Made by a program: the position numbers and the translations under genes
Assembly: GCA_949287655.1 (NCBI GenBank)
Contig: CASEHD010000011.1
Coordinates: 45,541-109,540, forward strand
Direction of reading: 5' to 3'
Origin: an uncultured Christensenella sp.
GTDB taxonomy: Bacteria; Bacillota; Clostridia; Christensenellales; UBA3700
DNA: 64,000 nucleotides
In this document: positions 41,652-50,425 of the stretch, piece after piece
How the letters are laid out: each line of letters starts with the position of its first letter
Numbering within the stretch: the first letter of the stretch is position 1
The notes under the pieces: generated by a model
The model's input: only the letters and a program-made list of their open reading frames with translations
Told to the model about the DNA's origin: nothing
Database searches by the model: none

Positions 41652-43433
41652 ATGAAAAAAGAGAAAGTCAAAGAGAAGAAACGCGGTCTGTTCTCGCGTT
41701 TCGTTTCCTATTACAAACCGCATAAAAAGACGTTCATACTGGATATGCTCGCGTCGCTCGTGTTTTCTGTCAGCGGGCTTTTTTATCCGATACTTACCCG
41801 GCAAATGCTGAACGAATTGATTCCCGAAGGCATGGTCAAAGAGATCGTGATCTTCGGCGCCGGGCTTATTGCCGTTTACATCCTGCGCGCCTGCATGAGC
41901 TATTACATAAACTATTGCGGACACGTGATGGGCGTCAGGATGCAGGCGAGGATGAGAAGCGATCTGTTCGATCATCTTCAGAAACTGCCTTATTCCTTTT
42001 ACGACGATCACGAAACGGGTCAGCTTATGTCGCGAATGACGAACGACCTTTTCGACGTGTCGGAACTCGCACACCACGGACCCGAAAACCTGTTCATCTC
42101 ATCGTTTATGATAGTCGGCTCCTTCGTTTATCTGTGCACGGTGAACTGGATCCTCGCGCTTATCGTATTCGCGTTTCTGCCGATAATAGTGCTGGTTTCG
42201 ATCAAGGCGCAGAACGATATGAACTCCGCGTTTTCAAAGAGCAGGCAGGAGACGGGCAATATCAACGCGACGCTTGAAAACAGCATTTCGGGCATACGCG
42301 TGACAAAGGCGTACGCCAACGACGCTTACGAACAGGATAAATTCGAAAAGAACAACGGCGCTTATGTTATGTGGAGATCGCGCGCATACAAGGCGATGGG
42401 CAGATTTTCTGCGAGCATGAGCTTTACGACCCAGATATGCAACGCGGTCGTACTCATTGCGGGCGGTCTGTTCTGCATAAACGGAAAACTCGATTACGGC
42501 GATCTCGCCGCGTTCATGCTGTCGATATCTCTGTTCATTTCTCCCGTCGAAAACCTGCTGATGTTTTCAGAGCAGCTCCAGGACGGCATAACCGGTTTCA
42601 GACGGTACACAGAGGTCATGGACGAGAAGATTGAAGAGGACGGCGCGGACGCGAAAGATATCGACAAACCTGCCGGACACGTGCGTTTTGAGCACGTAAG
42701 TTTTTCCTATGGCGGCGACAAGGACGTGCTTAAAGACATAAATATCGACATCCCCGCAGGCAAGATATACGCTTTTGTCGGGTCGAGCGGCGGAGGAAAG
42801 ACCACGCTTTGCCACCTCATTCCCAAATTCTACAAGTTGCAACAGGGAATGATATACATCGACGACATGCCGATAAGCGGGATATCCAACCGCTCGCTGA
42901 GGAAGAATATCGGCATAGTCCAGCAGGACGTCTTTCTGTTCACGGGTACGTTTAAGGAAAACATCGCTTACGGCGAGGTCGGCGCGACGGACGAAGAGAT
43001 AATAAAAGCCGCGAAGAGGGCGAACATCCACGACTATATCGCGGGGCTTCCCGACGGCTACGATACGCAGATAGGCGAAAGAGGCATAAAGCTTTCGGGC
43101 GGGCAGAAACAGAGGCTCAGTATCGCGAGAGTGTTTCTCAAAGACCCGGCGATACTCATACTGGACGAGGCGACCAGCGCGCTTGACAACGCGACCGAAC
43201 TTGCGGTACAGAAATCGCTTTTCGACCTCTGCAAGGGTAGGACGACGCTTATCGTCGCGCACAGGCTTTCGACGATAAAGAACGCTGACGAGATAATCGT
43301 CGTCGAGGACGGAGAGGTGAAAGAACGCGGCACCCATGCACAGCTCCTCGAAGAGGGCGGTGCGTACAAGACGCTTTACGAAGCGCAATACAAAGAATAC
43401 GACGAAGGAACGGACGGCAATGAGCAAGCATAA
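41652..43433 (+). CDS. ABC exporter, fused permease and ATPase
   Basis: 593 residues, a homodimeric-type exporter. Six helices in about 25-310, then an ATPase with Walker A GSSGGGKTT near 375, signature LSGGQKQRL, Walker B LILDEATSALD with catalytic Glu, and AHRLST. All catalytic residues are intact, in contrast to the pair at 13530. No strong ribosome site is visible before ATG 41652. Its last 14 bases overlap the dehydrogenase gene. Substrate unknown; drug, lipid or peptide are all possible. Confidence 0.92.
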   Translation: MKKEKVKEKKRGLFSRFVSYYKPHKKTFILDMLASLVFSVSGLFYPILTRQMLNELIPEGMVKEIVIFGAGLIAVYILRACMSYYINYCGHVMGVRMQARMRSDLFDHLQKLPYSFYDDHETGQLMSRMTNDLFDVSELAHHGPENLFISSFMIVGSFVYLCTVNWILALIVFAFLPIIVLVSIKAQNDMNSAFSKSRQETGNINATLENSISGIRVTKAYANDAYEQDKFEKNNGAYVMWRSRAYKAMGRFSASMSFTTQICNAVVLIAGGLFCINGKLDYGDLAAFMLSISLFISPVENLLMFSEQLQDGITGFRRYTEVMDEKIEEDGADAKDIDKPAGHVRFEHVSFSYGGDKDVLKDINIDIPAGKIYAFVGSSGGGKTTLCHLIPKFYKLQQGMIYIDDMPISGISNRSLRKNIGIVQQDVFLFTGTFKENIAYGEVGATDEEIIKAAKRANIHDYIAGLPDGYDTQIGERGIKLSGGQKQRLSIARVFLKDPAILILDEATSALDNATELAVQKSLFDLCKGRTTLIVAHRLSTIKNADEIIVVEDGEVKERGTHAQLLEEGGAYKTLYEAQYKEYDEGTDGNEQA

Positions 43434-44382
43434 AATCGTAATACTTGACGGCAACTGCGCCAATCCCGGCGACCTTTCGTGGGCAGAGTTCGAAACTCTG
43501 GGTGATGTGACGGTCTATCCCTCTACGGAGGACGGGCAGGTAGCGGAAAGGGCTAAGGACGCGGATATTATCATCGACAACAAGGTGAATATCACCGCGG
43601 AGACGATCGCGGCGCTTCCGCGGCTTAAATATATCGGACTTCTTTCGACGGGTTACAACGTCGTCGACCTCGACGCGGCGAAAAAGAGGGGGATTCCCGT
43701 CTGCAACGTGCCCGCTTATTCGACTATGAGCGTGGCGCAGCACGCGATAATGCTTATCACGGCGTTGGCGGCAAAACTGCCCGCGCACGCAAAGAGCGTG
43801 AACGACGGCGAGTGGGAAAAGTGCGCCAATTTTTGTCTGTTCAAAGGCGAAGTGACCGAACTTTGGGGAAAGACCCTCGGAGTGATAGGTTACGGCAGCA
43901 TAGGCAGGGCGGTCGCGAAAATCGCGCTCGCGATGGGTATGAAGGTCGTCGCCAGAAAACGCCATACCTGCGCCGCCGACGAGGGGGTGAAACTCGTGGA
44001 CGGGCTGGATGAACTTCTTGCGGTATCCGACGTGATAACCCTGCATTGCGACCTCAACGCGGGCAACGCGAATATGGTGAACGCCGATTTTTTGTCAAAG
44101 GTAAAGAAGGGCGCGATCCTGATAAACACCGCGCGCGGCGGCTTAGTCGACGAACAGGCGGTCGCGGACGCGCTCAAAGAAGGAACATTGTCGGGCTACG
44201 GCGCGGACGTCCTCGCCGAAGAACCTCCCAGGCACGGCAGCCCGCTGATAGGACTCAGCAACTGCATAATCACCCCGCACGTCGCGTGGGCGAGCAGGGA
44301 AGCGCGCGAAAGACTTTTAAAAGCGGCGAAACGGAACATCGACGCGTTTTTAGCGGGCGACCCGACAAATATCGTATATTAA
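43420..44382 (+). CDS. D-2-hydroxyacid dehydrogenase (glycerate dehydrogenase-like)
   Basis: 320 residues from ATG 43420 inside the end of the ABC gene, with AAGGA upstream. NAD-dependent reduction of 2-keto acids such as hydroxypyruvate. Visible are the NAD motif GYGSIGRAVA, the catalytic Arg in NTARGGLVDE, Glu in DVLAEEPP and the His in PHVAWAS. The HVAWAS version and the overall order are closest to the HprA/glycerate dehydrogenase group. Translational overlap with an ABC exporter is unusual and may only reflect compactness. Confidence 0.92.
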   Translation: MSKHKIVILDGNCANPGDLSWAEFETLGDVTVYPSTEDGQVAERAKDADIIIDNKVNITAETIAALPRLKYIGLLSTGYNVVDLDAAKKRGIPVCNVPAYSTMSVAQHAIMLITALAAKLPAHAKSVNDGEWEKCANFCLFKGEVTELWGKTLGVIGYGSIGRAVAKIALAMGMKVVARKRHTCAADEGVKLVDGLDELLAVSDVITLHCDLNAGNANMVNADFLSKVKKGAILINTARGGLVDEQAVADALKEGTLSGYGADVLAEEPPRHGSPLIGLSNCIITPHVAWASREARERLLKAAKRNIDAFLAGDPTNIVY

Positions 44383-44544
44383 GTCTTTTTGCTCTTCTGC
44401 GCGAGGCGTCGGACAGCTGAAAAGAAGACGAACGTCGGGCAGACCGTATAAATCTAACTGCAAAAATAATGAGCGGTAAGCCGACAAAAAACAGCAGACC
44501 GACCTGACGGATAAGCAGACAGAAACAAGAAAAAATAAAAAAAG

Positions 44545-44567
44545 AAAACGCGCTTTTGCGCGTTTTT
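44545..44567. terminator. Bidirectional terminator between convergent genes
   Basis: AAAACGCGC (44545-44553) with GCGCGTTTT (44558-44566), TTTT loop, flanked by A-rich and T-rich runs. It separates the + strand dehydrogenase from the - strand thioesterase. The rest of 44383-44688 shows no gene. Confidence 0.85.
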
Positions 44568-44688
44568 CGTCTTTTATGCCATTTAAATCACAGACAGCCG
44601 CAGCGCGACGGTCGTATTGCCGGGGAAACCGGGAAGATATGCCGTCCGCGGTACGCATACTGTTTTTGTGCTTCCTGTTCCCGAAAGG

Positions 44689-45183
44689 TCACGGCAGGAC
44701 TATCTCCTTTACGTCGTCGGGGATATACATATCCAGTTCTTCGTGCATATCCGCGTCGGTTATCTTTTCGGCGGGCATTTTGTAGTACGACGCGGTGCCT
44801 TCTGCAAGCACGACGCCTTTTTCGTCCTCGATTACAGCGCGTCCGGTATATGCTCTCGAGCCGTTTTTAACAACGGTGCCCACGCCGATAAGCTTTGTAT
44901 CGTACGGTACTGGCTTGCGGAATTTGACGTTGATATCCAGCGTTACCGCGAGGACTTCGGGGTCGGTCACCCAGATGACTCTGCCGATAAGCTCGTCCAG
45001 CATACAAGTTATCATGCCGCCGTGCACTCTGCCGGGGTAGCTCTGATGTTCGGACGAATAGCTGAAGAGGGTGACGACGCTGCCGTCCTCCATTTCGTAA
45101 AACGGCGCTTTTACACCTGCGGGGTTGTTCATGCCGCAGATTATGCAGCCTTTGCTGTTTGCCTGTTTCTTAAGAACTTTCAT
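44689..45183 (-). CDS. Hotdog-fold acyl-CoA thioesterase (PaaI/YiiD-like)
   Basis: 164 residues starting at ATG 45183 with GAGGTG seven bases upstream; five further residues upstream are in frame but have no ribosome site. The N-terminus holds GCIICGMNNPAG, a CxxC-type element found in a subgroup of these proteins, and the core motif HGGMITCMLDELIGR carries the hotdog active-site region. Likely hydrolyses acyl-CoA thioesters in the cytoplasm. Alone on the minus strand between convergent terminator and divergent alcohol dehydrogenase promoter. Confidence 0.85.
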   Translation of the reverse strand: MKVLKKQANSKGCIICGMNNPAGVKAPFYEMEDGSVVTLFSYSSEHQSYPGRVHGGMITCMLDELIGRVIWVTDPEVLAVTLDINVKFRKPVPYDTKLIGVGTVVKNGSRAYTGRAVIEDEKGVVLAEGTASYYKMPAEKITDADMHEELDMYIPDDVKEIVLP

Positions 45184-45318
45184 TGTTTCACCTCGCAATA
45201 TATTTTAGCATCAAGCGCGCCATAAGTAAACAAAAAGCCCTTGAATGAGTAAAAATAACTTTGCGCCGCGTTTTATACGCGACGTGCACGCGCTCGGCAC
45301 GCATATATATAATACGCG

Positions 45319-45347
45319 TTGACAAACGCGCAAAAAAAATGTATACT
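45319..45347 (+). promoter_or_regulatory. Promoter of the alcohol dehydrogenase operon
   Basis: TTGACA (45319-45324), 17 bases, TATACT (45342-45347). Start near 45354, GAGGTG ribosome site before ATG 45389. Confidence 0.9.
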
Positions 45348-45388
45348 GAATTAAACGTGTGATAAGTATTGAGTTATGAGGTGTTTTT

Positions 45389-46588
45389 ATGAATACTTTT
45401 CAAAAAATATGGTGCAGGACTTTCCAGACCGTGATGAAATACGCCAGCGCGATCCTGCCGTGGAGAGAGCCGGAGATACTCGACCTCACAGGCGGCGCCC
45501 TCGGACTGGGAGCGTTCGTTAAGACGAAAGGCTATAAAAAAGTGTTCGTCGTCACAGGACCCAACGTATACAGGAAAGGTCTTGCCGATCAGCTGATAAA
45601 AGGACTTGAAGAAAGCGGCGTTCCTTACGCTCTTTTCAACAGGGTCGTCAACAACCCTACGATAGACAACATAGAGGAAGCTTTCGCGCTTTACAAAGCG
45701 GAAGGCTGCGACGCGATAATAGCGCTCGGCGGCGGCTCGCCGATGGATCTCGCGAAGGTCGTCGGCGCGCGCGCGGCAAGACCGTCCATGCCTGTCAAGA
45801 AGATGAAAGGGCTGCTTAAAATAATAAAGCGTATACCCGACCTGTATGCGATACCGACCACCGCGGGCAGCGGAAGCGAGACGACTCTCGCGGCTGTCGT
45901 AAGCGATTCTGTCACGCACGAAAAGTATCCGATAAACGACCTCACGCTTATCCCCAGGTACGCGATACTCGACCCGCAGCTTACCGCGGCGCTGCCCCCG
46001 CAGACGACGGCGACCACGGGTATGGACGCGCTGACCCACGCGGTAGAGGCGTACATAGGCAGAAGCAATACGAAAAAGACGAAAGAGAGCGCGGAAAAGG
46101 CGGTGAAGCTCATTTTCGACAATCTTCTTACCGCATATGAGCACGGCGACGACCTCGCCGCAAGGCGCAACATGCAGACCGCTTCATACTACGCGGGCGT
46201 TGCGTTCACCAGGGCGTACGTGGGGTATGTTCACGCGCTGGCGCACGCGCTGGGCGGTTTTTACGGCACACCGCACGGGCTCGCCAACAGCGTGCTTCTT
46301 CCCGTCGTCCTCGAATATTACGGCGAAAGCGCGCATAAGCCGCTCGCAAGGCTTGCCGAAATTGTCGGAATAAGCGGCGCGGACGACGCGGCGAAAGCGA
46401 CCAAGTTCATCGAAAAGATAAAGGAAATGAACGCGGCTATGCAAATACCGTCGACGATAGACGGCATAGATCCCGCCGACGTGCCGGAGATGGCGAAAAG
46501 AGCTGCGGCGGAAGGCAATCCGCTTTACCCGGTGCCCAGGCTGCTCGGCGCGGACGAGCTTGAGAAAATATACGGGCTGATAATGTGA
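45389..46588 (+). CDS. Iron-containing alcohol dehydrogenase
   Basis: 399 residues of the group III metal-dependent dehydrogenases. NAD(P)-binding GGGSPMDLAK near 117-126, IPTTAGSGSE, and metal ligands in MDALTHAVEAY, HALAHALGGFYGTPHG (the three His region). Interconverts an alcohol and an aldehyde, typical of fermentative Clostridia; the substrate may be butanol, propanediol or another. It opens an operon with thiamine pyrophosphokinase and a HAD phosphatase, the three genes overlapping one another. Confidence 0.94.
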   Translation: MNTFQKIWCRTFQTVMKYASAILPWREPEILDLTGGALGLGAFVKTKGYKKVFVVTGPNVYRKGLADQLIKGLEESGVPYALFNRVVNNPTIDNIEEAFALYKAEGCDAIIALGGGSPMDLAKVVGARAARPSMPVKKMKGLLKIIKRIPDLYAIPTTAGSGSETTLAAVVSDSVTHEKYPINDLTLIPRYAILDPQLTAALPPQTTATTGMDALTHAVEAYIGRSNTKKTKESAEKAVKLIFDNLLTAYEHGDDLAARRNMQTASYYAGVAFTRAYVGYVHALAHALGGFYGTPHGLANSVLLPVVLEYYGESAHKPLARLAEIVGISGADDAAKATKFIEKIKEMNAAMQIPSTIDGIDPADVPEMAKRAAAEGNPLYPVPRLLGADELEKIYGLIM

Positions 46589-47211
46589 TGACGGCATATA
46601 TCGTGGGCGCCGCGGACGATTTCACGCCGCGCGGACTGAATAAAAAGAGCGGAGATCTGCTGATAGCGGCGGACGGCGGGTACGGAAAGATAGAAGACAA
46701 GTCGGCGATAGACCTCACGGTCGGGGACTTCGATTCTCTCGGGTACGTGCCGGACGGCAACGTAATCAGATTGAAAAAGGAAAAGGACGAGACGGATACC
46801 GACGCCGCCGCCGGATACGCGGTTAAACAGGGCGCGGAAGAGATAGTCTTTTACGCCTGCCTCGGCGGGAAAACCGATCACGCGCTCGCCAACCTTCAAC
46901 TCGGGGTACGGCTCGCGGGAACGGGCGTAAAGGTCAGTTTTATAAGCCGCGACTTTACCGTCTATGTGATAAACGACGGGAAACTGTCGCTGCCCGCGAG
47001 GGAGAGCGGCAGAGTGTCCGTATTCAGCCCGGACGTTACGGAAGGAGTGACGATAAAGGGACTTAAATATAACGTGAACGAAGTGACGCTCACCAACCGC
47101 GTCGCGCTGGGCGTGAGCAACGAATTCGTCGGAGAGAGCGTTGAAATATCCGCGAAAAAAGGCGCGCTGATAATATTCGTATATGAAGAAGCTGATAGTA
47201 TTCGATCTTGA
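46588..47211 (+). CDS. Thiamine pyrophosphokinase
   Basis: 207 residues, start ATG 46588 sharing one base with the previous stop (TGATG); GTG 46585 is an alternative. Transfers pyrophosphate from ATP to thiamine, making TPP. Motifs: AADGGYGKI, VGDFDSLG, the acidic KDETDTDAA and GGKTDHALANLQL, all typical of the TPK catalytic domain. The C-terminal half is the beta-sandwich that binds thiamine. It overlaps the following HAD gene by 29 bases. Confidence 0.93.
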   Translation: MTAYIVGAADDFTPRGLNKKSGDLLIAADGGYGKIEDKSAIDLTVGDFDSLGYVPDGNVIRLKKEKDETDTDAAAGYAVKQGAEEIVFYACLGGKTDHALANLQLGVRLAGTGVKVSFISRDFTVYVINDGKLSLPARESGRVSVFSPDVTEGVTIKGLKYNVNEVTLTNRVALGVSNEFVGESVEISAKKGALIIFVYEEADSIRS

Positions 47212-47827
47212 CGGAACGCTTATAAACTCGCTAAAAGACCTCCGGACGGCGGTGAACGGCGCGCTTTCGGGCGCGGGGCTTCCTTGCCGCAGCGAAGATG
47301 AGGTCAGACGCTTTGTCGGCGACGGCGTGGATATGCTGATAAGACGCGCGATAGGCGAAAGGCAGGATATGTTCGCGGAATGTAAGGCGGCGTTCAAAAG
47401 ACTATACGACGCAGGAATGAAGAAAGCGACCCGGCCGTACGACGGCGTGCCTGAGATGCTCGGCAGTCTCAGGGCGGCGGGGCTTAAGATCGCCGTGCTT
47501 TCCAATAAATACGACAGCGCGGCGAAAGAGATATGCGCCTGTTATTTCGGGGACAAAGTCGATAACGTCGTCGGACAGAAGGACGGCGTAAAGGTAAAAC
47601 CCGATCCCACGGCGCTGATAGCCCTGCTGAAAGAAGAGGACGTAAGAGCGGACGAAGCGCTGTATTGCGGCGACGGAGAGGCGGACGTGAGATGCGCCGC
47701 CGCGGCGGGCGTGGATATGATAGCGGCGACCTGGGGGTTCAGGAGCCGCTCCGCTCTGGAAAAGGCGGGAGCAAAGACGTTCGCAGGTTCGCCCGCAGAG
47801 GTAACGGATCTGGCGGCAAAATTCTGA
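47183..47827 (+). CDS. HAD-family phosphatase (phosphoglycolate phosphatase-like)
   Basis: 214 residues. Nucleophile motif FDLDGTLINS at the N-terminus, motif II VLSNK, Lys in KVKPDP and motif IV GDGEADVRCA, with a helical cap, as in Gph and related sugar-phosphate phosphatases. It begins 29 bases inside the thiamine pyrophosphokinase gene, one of the larger overlaps in the window. Substrate not certain; phosphoglycolate and pyrophosphate are common for the group. Confidence 0.9.
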   Translation: MKKLIVFDLDGTLINSLKDLRTAVNGALSGAGLPCRSEDEVRRFVGDGVDMLIRRAIGERQDMFAECKAAFKRLYDAGMKKATRPYDGVPEMLGSLRAAGLKIAVLSNKYDSAAKEICACYFGDKVDNVVGQKDGVKVKPDPTALIALLKEEDVRADEALYCGDGEADVRCAAAAGVDMIAATWGFRSRSALEKAGAKTFAGSPAEVTDLAAKF

Positions 47828-47887
47828 AAAAACGCGCTACCGCGCGCAATTTATAAGTCAAAAAATTTAAAGAGGAGAGGTGTTGTT

Positions 47888-50362
47888 ATGAAAAAGACAA
47901 AGTACGGCAGCGGTTTCAAGCCGTTCGATTACTACAAGACGGTCGCCCGCGTGGGCGGCGTATTCTCCGCGCTTTCGCTTTCGGCGATGATATACGTGAT
48001 TTACTATATGTTCAGCGATTATATCCTCGGCGACCTGAAATCAGAGCTCGCGGTCAACGCCGCGCTTAAATACTCGCTCATAGTGCTCGGCATACTGCTG
48101 ACGGCTATGGTGATCGTATTCGTCGCGTTCAAGATCGCGTCAAAGAGGACAAGCGCGCTCGACGTCGCGCTGATAGTCGTCGGAGTCGCGGATATCGTGA
48201 TAATGGTCAAGGAATTCGCGATAGACGGCGTTATCAGAAACTACGGCAGCGTGCTGATGTTCGCGATCCCGCTCGCGTGCACGGTCGTGATAAGCGTCGT
48301 CAGGTGGATAATCTTTTCGCCCGGGCGCAATAAGCTGATATCCACGCACGGGGAAAAGAGCAATTCCGACTTCAAGAGCTATTACAAGTATCTGTTCAGG
48401 AAACCTTCGACCTGGTTTATGATCGTCGCGGCGCTTGTCATTTCGCTGATGTTCGTGCTGGCGCAGGCGGAAGGTTGGCTGGCAGTATTCGATCTCAACG
48501 AGAGCGCGAAATCGGAGATGATCAAAAACTGCGCTTTAATGGGCGGAGTTGCGGGCGTACTTTTCATTATCGGACTCATTGTAAGGCTTTACAATAAGAC
48601 GCTGAATTTTATGGACGCTTATTCTTTCGCTCTCGCTCCGGCGGGCGTGATGATGATAATAAGCTATGCGATCGTTCAGCATACGGCGACCCTTATCCTC
48701 GCGCTCGGCGCGCTGGTCATCTCTGCCGCTTTGCAGGTGATTTACGCTAAGACGTCATATCTGACCGACAGCATAGTTTGCGACGAAGAAGAGATAGCCG
48801 GGGACGAAGAGACGGCAGAGGAAGAGCCGAAAGCCGAAGAAAGCTGCGTCGCAGATGAAAGTAAGGCGGAAGTCGTCGGAGCGGTCGCTGAGATCGCCGA
48901 CGAGCACGAGGACTACGGCGCTACGATCGAGGCGGTGCAGAGGACTCTCGACAGGCTGTTCAATCAGAATACGGAACTCGAAGAAAGACTCGCAAGGGCA
49001 GAAGAGGCTTTGAGAGTGCAGACCGAAAAGACTGAAAAACTGGAAAGAGAGGCAGCGGAGCTCAGATCTTCTTACCGTTTCGTACTGCTCGACGTCGAAA
49101 GGCTGCTTTCAAGGCTGTCCTACCTCGAGACAAAGGCGGGAAGCGTCAAAGAGAGCGTGGTCGTAAAGGCGGACGGCGACGACAAGGCGTTCGTGATGAA
49201 GGCGATAGAACACATAGTCTCCAGACTTACTTACGCAGAAAGCCTTATCGGCAAACAGCCGGAGGTCAAAGAAAAAGAGGAAAGCGCGGTCGAAAAGGAC
49301 TACCCGTTTATAATGCTGACCCTCGAAAAGCTGCTGTCGAGACTTACATACGCAGAGTCTCTTCTCGCGAAAGGCGTGATTCCCGCAAATGAAGAGAATA
49401 AGGAGCCGGTCGAAGAAAACGCGGAAGAGACGTATGAAGAGCCCGAAGAACCGGAGGAAGAGGAGACCGCAGAAGAAGAGGAGACCGCAGAGACAGTCCC
49501 CGCAGAGCCGCTTCCGGCGGGTGAGATAACCTGGGAAGAGGTCGCTTCCAACAAACGTCGCGCGAAACCCAGATACACTTTCGATATGAAACTGCGCATC
49601 GCGGACGAAAACGTAAAGACTTTCTACAGCGATATAAAGAACGCGCTTCTCTCTTACGGCATGCACGCGAGGATGTCTCGCCATAAGGAAAACTTCAACA
49701 AGGGCAGGAACAACATCGCGCGTATGGCGATAAACGGAAAGACGCTGAAGATATACCTCGCGATAAATCCCGCGGAGATAGATCCCAAGTATTACCACCA
49801 TCGCGACGTGAGCGACAAGAAAGGCGTTGCCGAACTGCCGACGATGATAAACGTCCGCTCAAAGGTCGCGGTGAAGAAGGTCAAGATGCTTATCGACAGG
49901 ATAGCGGAAGAACTCGTCATATTCCCGAAGAAGTACACGCCGACCGACTTTGCGGCAGGACTGACCACGGACGGATTCACGACGGTCGAGCGCAAGGGCT
50001 ACGGATATCTGGTAAACCCGGACGGAATAGCGGTCAAAGAAGAAGCGGACAAGATCCCCGACGATTTCGCGACCAACGCCGTCGAATATATCTATGCGCC
50101 CGAAAAGGCGAGCCGTTTCATAAAGGCGGAGCTTTCGCTTAAAGAGATAAGCAAGAACTTCAAGGACGGCGACGTCGTCGATATCGCGGCGGTAAGGGAA
50201 AAGGGACTTTGCGCGGTCAACGCGAATTACCTGTCGGTCACGGAAAGCGACACTCTGAAGAAGAAACTGCACGTATATGCTGACGAATACACCGTTCCGG
50301 CGGCGAAGATGATATGTATCGCGGGCGGCGAAGCGTATATGATAATTCAGCCCAACGAATAA
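47888..50362 (+). CDS. Membrane and coiled-coil protein with C-terminal uL15-like domain
   Basis: 824 residues. Two hydrophobic blocks (about 20-150 and 175-290) give roughly eight helices. Then an acidic linker and a coiled coil with three copies of a short motif (LDVERLLSRLSYLETKAG, MKAIEHIVSRLTYAESLIGK, MLTLEKLLSRLTYAESLLAK). A conserved Clostridia domain follows (YTFDMKLRIADENVKTFYSDIK to VKKVKMLIDRIAEELVIF, about 560-680). The last ~85 residues resemble the C-terminal half of ribosomal protein uL15 (ISKNFKDGDVVDIAAVREKGL then KKKLHVYADEYT). Function unknown; it may link membrane and cytoplasmic partners. Confidence 0.75.
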   Translation: MKKTKYGSGFKPFDYYKTVARVGGVFSALSLSAMIYVIYYMFSDYILGDLKSELAVNAALKYSLIVLGILLTAMVIVFVAFKIASKRTSALDVALIVVGVADIVIMVKEFAIDGVIRNYGSVLMFAIPLACTVVISVVRWIIFSPGRNKLISTHGEKSNSDFKSYYKYLFRKPSTWFMIVAALVISLMFVLAQAEGWLAVFDLNESAKSEMIKNCALMGGVAGVLFIIGLIVRLYNKTLNFMDAYSFALAPAGVMMIISYAIVQHTATLILALGALVISAALQVIYAKTSYLTDSIVCDEEEIAGDEETAEEEPKAEESCVADESKAEVVGAVAEIADEHEDYGATIEAVQRTLDRLFNQNTELEERLARAEEALRVQTEKTEKLEREAAELRSSYRFVLLDVERLLSRLSYLETKAGSVKESVVVKADGDDKAFVMKAIEHIVSRLTYAESLIGKQPEVKEKEESAVEKDYPFIMLTLEKLLSRLTYAESLLAKGVIPANEENKEPVEENAEETYEEPEEPEEEETAEEEETAETVPAEPLPAGEITWEEVASNKRRAKPRYTFDMKLRIADENVKTFYSDIKNALLSYGMHARMSRHKENFNKGRNNIARMAINGKTLKIYLAINPAEIDPKYYHHRDVSDKKGVAELPTMINVRSKVAVKKVKMLIDRIAEELVIFPKKYTPTDFAAGLTTDGFTTVERKGYGYLVNPDGIAVKEEADKIPDDFATNAVEYIYAPEKASRFIKAELSLKEISKNFKDGDVVDIAAVREKGLCAVNANYLSVTESDTLKKKLHVYADEYTVPAAKMICIAGGEAYMIIQPNE

Positions 50363-50372
50363 TTTTTAAAGT

Positions 50373-50400
50373 AAGGCGGATCCGATGAAGGGTCTGCCTT
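50373..50400 (+). promoter_or_regulatory. Intercistronic hairpin before the glycosidase genes
   Basis: An 11-bp stem with two G-U pairs (50373-50383 with 50390-50400) followed by ACCCCGCTTTTAAGGAG. The T run is short, so it may be a weak terminator or an RNA-processing hairpin. Confidence 0.45.
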
Positions 50401-50425
50401 ACCCCGCTTTTAAGGAGAATACAGT

